A stretch of DNA of 64,000 nucleotides from positions 62,001-126,000 of the forward strand of contig NZ_SMUV01000074.1 in assembly GCF_004358185.1 (NCBI RefSeq), given 5' to 3'. Of the stretch, positions 62,655 to 64,000 are shown in pieces. Position numbers and translations under genes: made by a program. The notes under the pieces are model-generated. The model was not told the origin of the DNA. It ran no database searches and worked only from the letters and a program-made list of their open reading frames with translations. The DNA comes from Antarcticimicrobium luteum (GTDB lineage Bacteria; Pseudomonadota; Alphaproteobacteria; Rhodobacterales; Rhodobacteraceae). Within the stretch, counting starts at the first letter, position 1. The number at the start of each line of letters is the position of its first letter.

Positions 62655-63596
62655 TCAGTCGTAGGGCCAGAGCCCCTGCCCCAGCGCCTCGATCGCCACT
62701 TCGATGCGCTCGAAGCTTTCGCGGATGCGGGCCGATATGCTGCGCCCGCGCAGATAGCCGTGGACCAGCCCCGCCTCGTTGATCCAATGCACCGGAACAC
62801 CGGCCGCGCGCAGCCGCGCGGCATAGGCCGGGGCGTCGTCGCGCAGCGGATCGCAATCAGCGGTGACGATCACCGTCGGAGGCAAGTCGGAGAAATCGCT
62901 GTCCTGCAGCGGCGCATAGGTGGGATCGTCCGTTGGCTCTGCCTGCCCCTCGGGAAGACGCACGCCCATGTAGAACAGAACCTCCTGCAGCGTCAGCATC
63001 GGCGCGTCGGCGTTTTCGCGGTAGGAGGGCGCGCTGCGGTCGCCGCCCAAGGCGGGATAGATCAGCACCTGCCCGACGATCCCCTTGAGCCGCCCGCGCG
63101 CGTGATGCGCCACCGCGGCGGCCAGGTTGCCCCCCGCGCTGTCGCCCGACAGAACCAGATCGACTCCGAATTCCCGCGCCGCCCATTGCGTCGCCGTCCA
63201 GCTATCGTCAAAGGCCGCCGGATGCAGATGCTCAGGCGACAACCGGTAATCGACGGCGACGACGCGATAGCCGGTCATGGCGCAGATCTCGGCGCAAACG
63301 TCGTCATGGCTGTCGAGCCCGCCGACGACGAAACCGCCGCCGTGGAAATACATTACCGTGCAGCCCGGATCGCCGGCAGAATAGATCCGCACCGGCACCC
63401 CGTCGGCGGAGACGTCCCGCACCGCGACGCCCTTGGGCCGGCCCTGATAGAAGACCTTGCACATGGCGTCGTAGACCCGGCGCTGGTCCGCGATACTGCC
63501 CGCGACGGTATCCTCGGGATAGCTCTCGGCGGTCTTGCGGATAAAGGCCCAGGTCTGTTCGTCGATCAGCCGGGAATAATCGCGCGTGTCGCTCAT
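62655..63596 (-). CDS. HSL-type alpha/beta hydrolase
   Basis: 313 residues, hormone-sensitive-lipase family esterase. The oxyanion motif HGGGF (85-89), nucleophile Ser153 in GDSAGG, and the late Asp and His (DPLRDDAP, GLVHGY) complete the catalytic machinery. Cytosolic. ATG 63596 overlaps the stop of the acyl-CoA synthetase gene by 4 nt (ATGA), so the two are translated together and probably act on the same acyl or ester substrates. Confidence 0.92.
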   Translation of the reverse strand: MSDTRDYSRLIDEQTWAFIRKTAESYPEDTVAGSIADQRRVYDAMCKVFYQGRPKGVAVRDVSADGVPVRIYSAGDPGCTVMYFHGGGFVVGGLDSHDDVCAEICAMTGYRVVAVDYRLSPEHLHPAAFDDSWTATQWAAREFGVDLVLSGDSAGGNLAAAVAHHARGRLKGIVGQVLIYPALGGDRSAPSYRENADAPMLTLQEVLFYMGVRLPEGQAEPTDDPTYAPLQDSDFSDLPPTVIVTADCDPLRDDAPAYAARLRAAGVPVHWINEAGLVHGYLRGRSISARIRESFERIEVAIEALGQGLWPYD

Positions 63597-64000
63597 TTCT
63601 CCCATTCCCACGGCCGGGTGAAGTTGCCCAGCACATGCGCCACATCGGCCTCGTCAGCGCCGTGGCGGCGCAACTCGGCCACCAGACCGCGGGTCTTGTC
63701 GTCGATCACCGAGACCACACGGGCCTGAACGCCGGCCTCTTCCAGCGCCGCGTTATAGACGCGGGTGATCGCCATCTTGCGCAGATCAGGCTTGAACACC
63801 TTGCCGACGGCCGTCTTTGGCAACTCGTCGAGGATGCCGATGAACTTGGGCCGCGCGGCACGCTCGTGCACATGGACCTTGCAGTGCTCCATCAGTTCGT
63901 CGGCGCTGACGGCGGCGCCCTCGACCAGTTCGACATAGATGCAGGGCATCTCGCCGGCGTAGGCGTCGGGCTGACCGATGGCGCCGGCAAAACTCACCGC
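63593..64000 (-). CDS. Acyl-CoA synthetase, C-terminal part (truncated by window)
   Basis: Only the last 136 or so codons are present. They contain the C-terminal mobile domain of AMP-forming acyl-CoA ligases, with the catalytic Lys in PKTAVGKVFKPDLRK. The N-terminal AMP-binding domain lies beyond base 64000. The last residues carry a 60-residue extension rich in charged residues. It is coupled to the downstream esterase gene. Confidence 0.88.
   Translation of the reverse strand, partial: AVSFAGAIGQPDAYAGEMPCIYVELVEGAAVSADELMEHCKVHVHERAARPKFIGILDELPKTAVGKVFKPDLRKMAITRVYNAALEEAGVQARVVSVIDDKTRGLVAELRRHGADEADVAHVLGNFTRPWEWEK

Overview
The window is a GC-rich stretch of chromosome from an alphaproteobacterium, almost certainly Rhodobacterales (Roseobacter-type). 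Indicators are an alphaproteobacterial RNase P RNA, a Cys-free L33, FnrL-type boxes, betI/betC for choline-O-sulfate, a DUF1127 gene and dense short operons. I see no tRNA, rRNA, CRISPR array, insertion sequence or prophage. About 57 protein genes and one structural RNA gene (rnpB) are supported. The first and last genes are cut by the window edges.

Layout. 1-9.6 kb: a truncated short-chain acyl-CoA-type regulator, a cupin, ydcH behind an FNR-type box, betI-betC, a DUF1036 protein, a DMT exporter, the divergent LysE-type exporter/argP pair, a nitroreductase, and YebC. 9.6-22 kb: two SLC13/TrkA-C permeases, a guanidinium-type SMR exporter with a structured leader, an FAD dehydrogenase, a TPM/zinc-ribbon membrane protein, a sterol-desaturase/acyltransferase-3 fusion, then ymdB-like, 5-FCL and mgtE. 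22-28 kb: a purine group (guaD, queF, 8-oxoguanine deaminase), hisN, an XRE regulator and a quinone oxidoreductase. 28-34.5 kb: LysR with DUF1127, a BI-1 family protein, an Hsp70-like protein, a lipoprotein, rpmG, an NAD(P)-binding protein with divergent tetR and a clear operator, and rnpB with its promoter. 34.5-43.6 kb: AmpD-like amidase, excalibur lipoprotein, gatCA, hybrid histidine kinase, MFS, UPF0173 hydrolase, tadA and an RluB-type synthase.

The most notable block is 43.7-49.8 kb: a 29-residue membrane microprotein, XpaC, TelA, a DUF2927 lipoprotein, an SPFH/GYF_2 protein and a double-zinc-ribbon membrane protein, followed convergently by an Hsp20 gene with an FNR-type promoter. Its SPFH and zinc-ribbon parts, and the TPM/zinc-ribbon protein at 13.8 kb, resemble components of the Bacillus PspA-YdjGHI membrane-stress system. 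Here they sit beside XpaC-TelA and no PspA is visible. I infer an envelope-stress or membrane-remodelling module.

49.9-61.1 kb: a coupled nitroreductase/sugar kinase/dtd/glycerate kinase operon, then a CocE-type hydrolase, a complete dipeptide-type ABC importer with a fused double ATPase, and a phosphodiesterase-like enzyme, which may form one uptake-and-hydrolysis pathway. 61.3-64 kb: a DAO-type oxidoreductase, an HSL-type esterase and the C-terminus of an acyl-CoA synthetase.
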